A stretch of 5,725 bases of DNA from Thermoplasmata archaeon (GTDB lineage Archaea > Thermoplasmatota > Thermoplasmata > Lutacidiplasmatales > UBA184), in the NCBI GenBank assembly GCA_030043835.1, contig JASHWY010000238.1:1-5725 (forward strand). Direction: 5' to 3'. Below are positions 5,530 through 5,725 of the stretch, piece after piece. A program made the translations under genes and the position numbers. The first letter of the stretch is position 1, and every line of letters begins with the position of its first letter. The notes beneath the pieces were generated by a model. That model was not told the DNA's origin and ran no database searches. It was given only the letters and a program-made list of their open reading frames with translations.

Positions 5530-5725
5530 ATGCCTCCGCGGCCTCGATCGACCCGGAGCGGGGACGTGCCCGCGTCTTCGGTCCCCCTCCGCGACACGGC
5601 GATCGAGCCGGCGTGGCAGCGGATCCTCGAGAAGGACGGCATCGTAAGCCTGTACCCTCCCCAGGCGGCGGCCGCGGGACCGGCGCTCGCCGGCGAGAGC
5701 GTGCTCTTAGCGTGCCCGACGGCGA
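5530..5725 (+). CDS. hel308: Hel308-like superfamily 2 DNA helicase, N-terminal fragment (3' end outside window)
   Basis: An open frame starts at ATG 5530 and runs off the window after 65 codons. After a variable, Arg/Pro-rich N-terminus (1-20) it reads WQRILEKDGIVSLYPPQAAA (29-48), with the L-Y-P-P-Q element (41-45) that is the Q-motif of Ski2/Hel308 helicases, then LAGESVLLACPTA (53-65), the beginning of Walker A (motif I) cut by the window edge. Hel308 enzymes are 3'-5' ATP-dependent helicases that act on stalled or branched replication forks in archaea. The visible part cannot distinguish Hel308 from another Ski2-like helicase, because the winged-helix, ratchet and HLH regions lie downstream. 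The start could instead be the GTG at 5566, just before the conserved region. A weak TTAGG patch (about 5502-5506) lies roughly 27 nt before ATG 5530, over the stop codon of the dehydrogenase. Read-through from the dehydrogenase is equally possible. Confidence 0.8.
   Translation, partial: MPPRPRSTRSGDVPASSVPLRDTAIEPAWQRILEKDGIVSLYPPQAAAAGPALAGESVLLACPTA

Noticed and set aside
1..5725. A new multi-gene defence, mobile or biosynthetic system
   Set aside because: All sizeable genes fall into known families with no shared pathway; there are no terminal repeats, recombinases, toxin-like pairs or repeat arrays.

Overview
The window is GC-rich, densely coded DNA from an archaeon. The strongest taxonomic signals are a zinc-ribbon protein of the archaeal HVO_0476 type, an RqcH/NEMF-family protein with the usual archaeal length, and the N-terminus of a Hel308-type helicase. 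Promoters also look archaeal: TATA-like boxes sit about 26-27 nt before GTG start codons, with no leader and no Shine-Dalgarno, as is common for leaderless archaeal transcripts. The proteins are rich in Arg and Ala and are not acidic, which argues against Halobacteria. A high-GC lineage of Thermoplasmatota is my best guess, but that is inference and not shown by any single gene.

Layout. Positions 1-504 (+) hold the C-terminal part of a probable family 2 glycosyltransferase. It converges on a complete family 4 glycosyltransferase at 537-1589 (-), with a 32-nt gap. A 248-nt divergent intergenic region (1590-1837) contains two TATA-like elements. It is followed by the zinc-ribbon gene at 1838-2596 (+), whose 3' end overlaps the 3' end of rqcH (2398-4299, -) by 199 bp tail to tail. 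A 69-nt divergent spacer with a single AT-rich element separates rqcH from an acyl-CoA dehydrogenase gene (4369-5505, +). After 24 nt the 5' end of a Hel308-like helicase gene begins (5530) and runs off the window.

How the genes relate. The left end is the edge of a surface-glycan (polysaccharide or glycoprotein) locus with two glycosyltransferases. The rest is a mix of informational and housekeeping genes: rescue of obstructed large ribosomal subunits (RqcH), acyl-CoA oxidation, and replication-linked helicase. I see no shared pathway among zinc ribbon, RqcH, dehydrogenase and helicase. Their adjacency is probably compaction, although rqcH and the dehydrogenase may share promoter DNA.

I found no RNA genes, mobile elements, CRISPR arrays, origins or convincing terminators, and no evidence for a new multi-gene system. 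The points worth a second look are the long antisense overlap with its unusual Arg/Ser-rich tail, the altered FAD/dimer motifs of the dehydrogenase, and the orphan TATA box at 1690.
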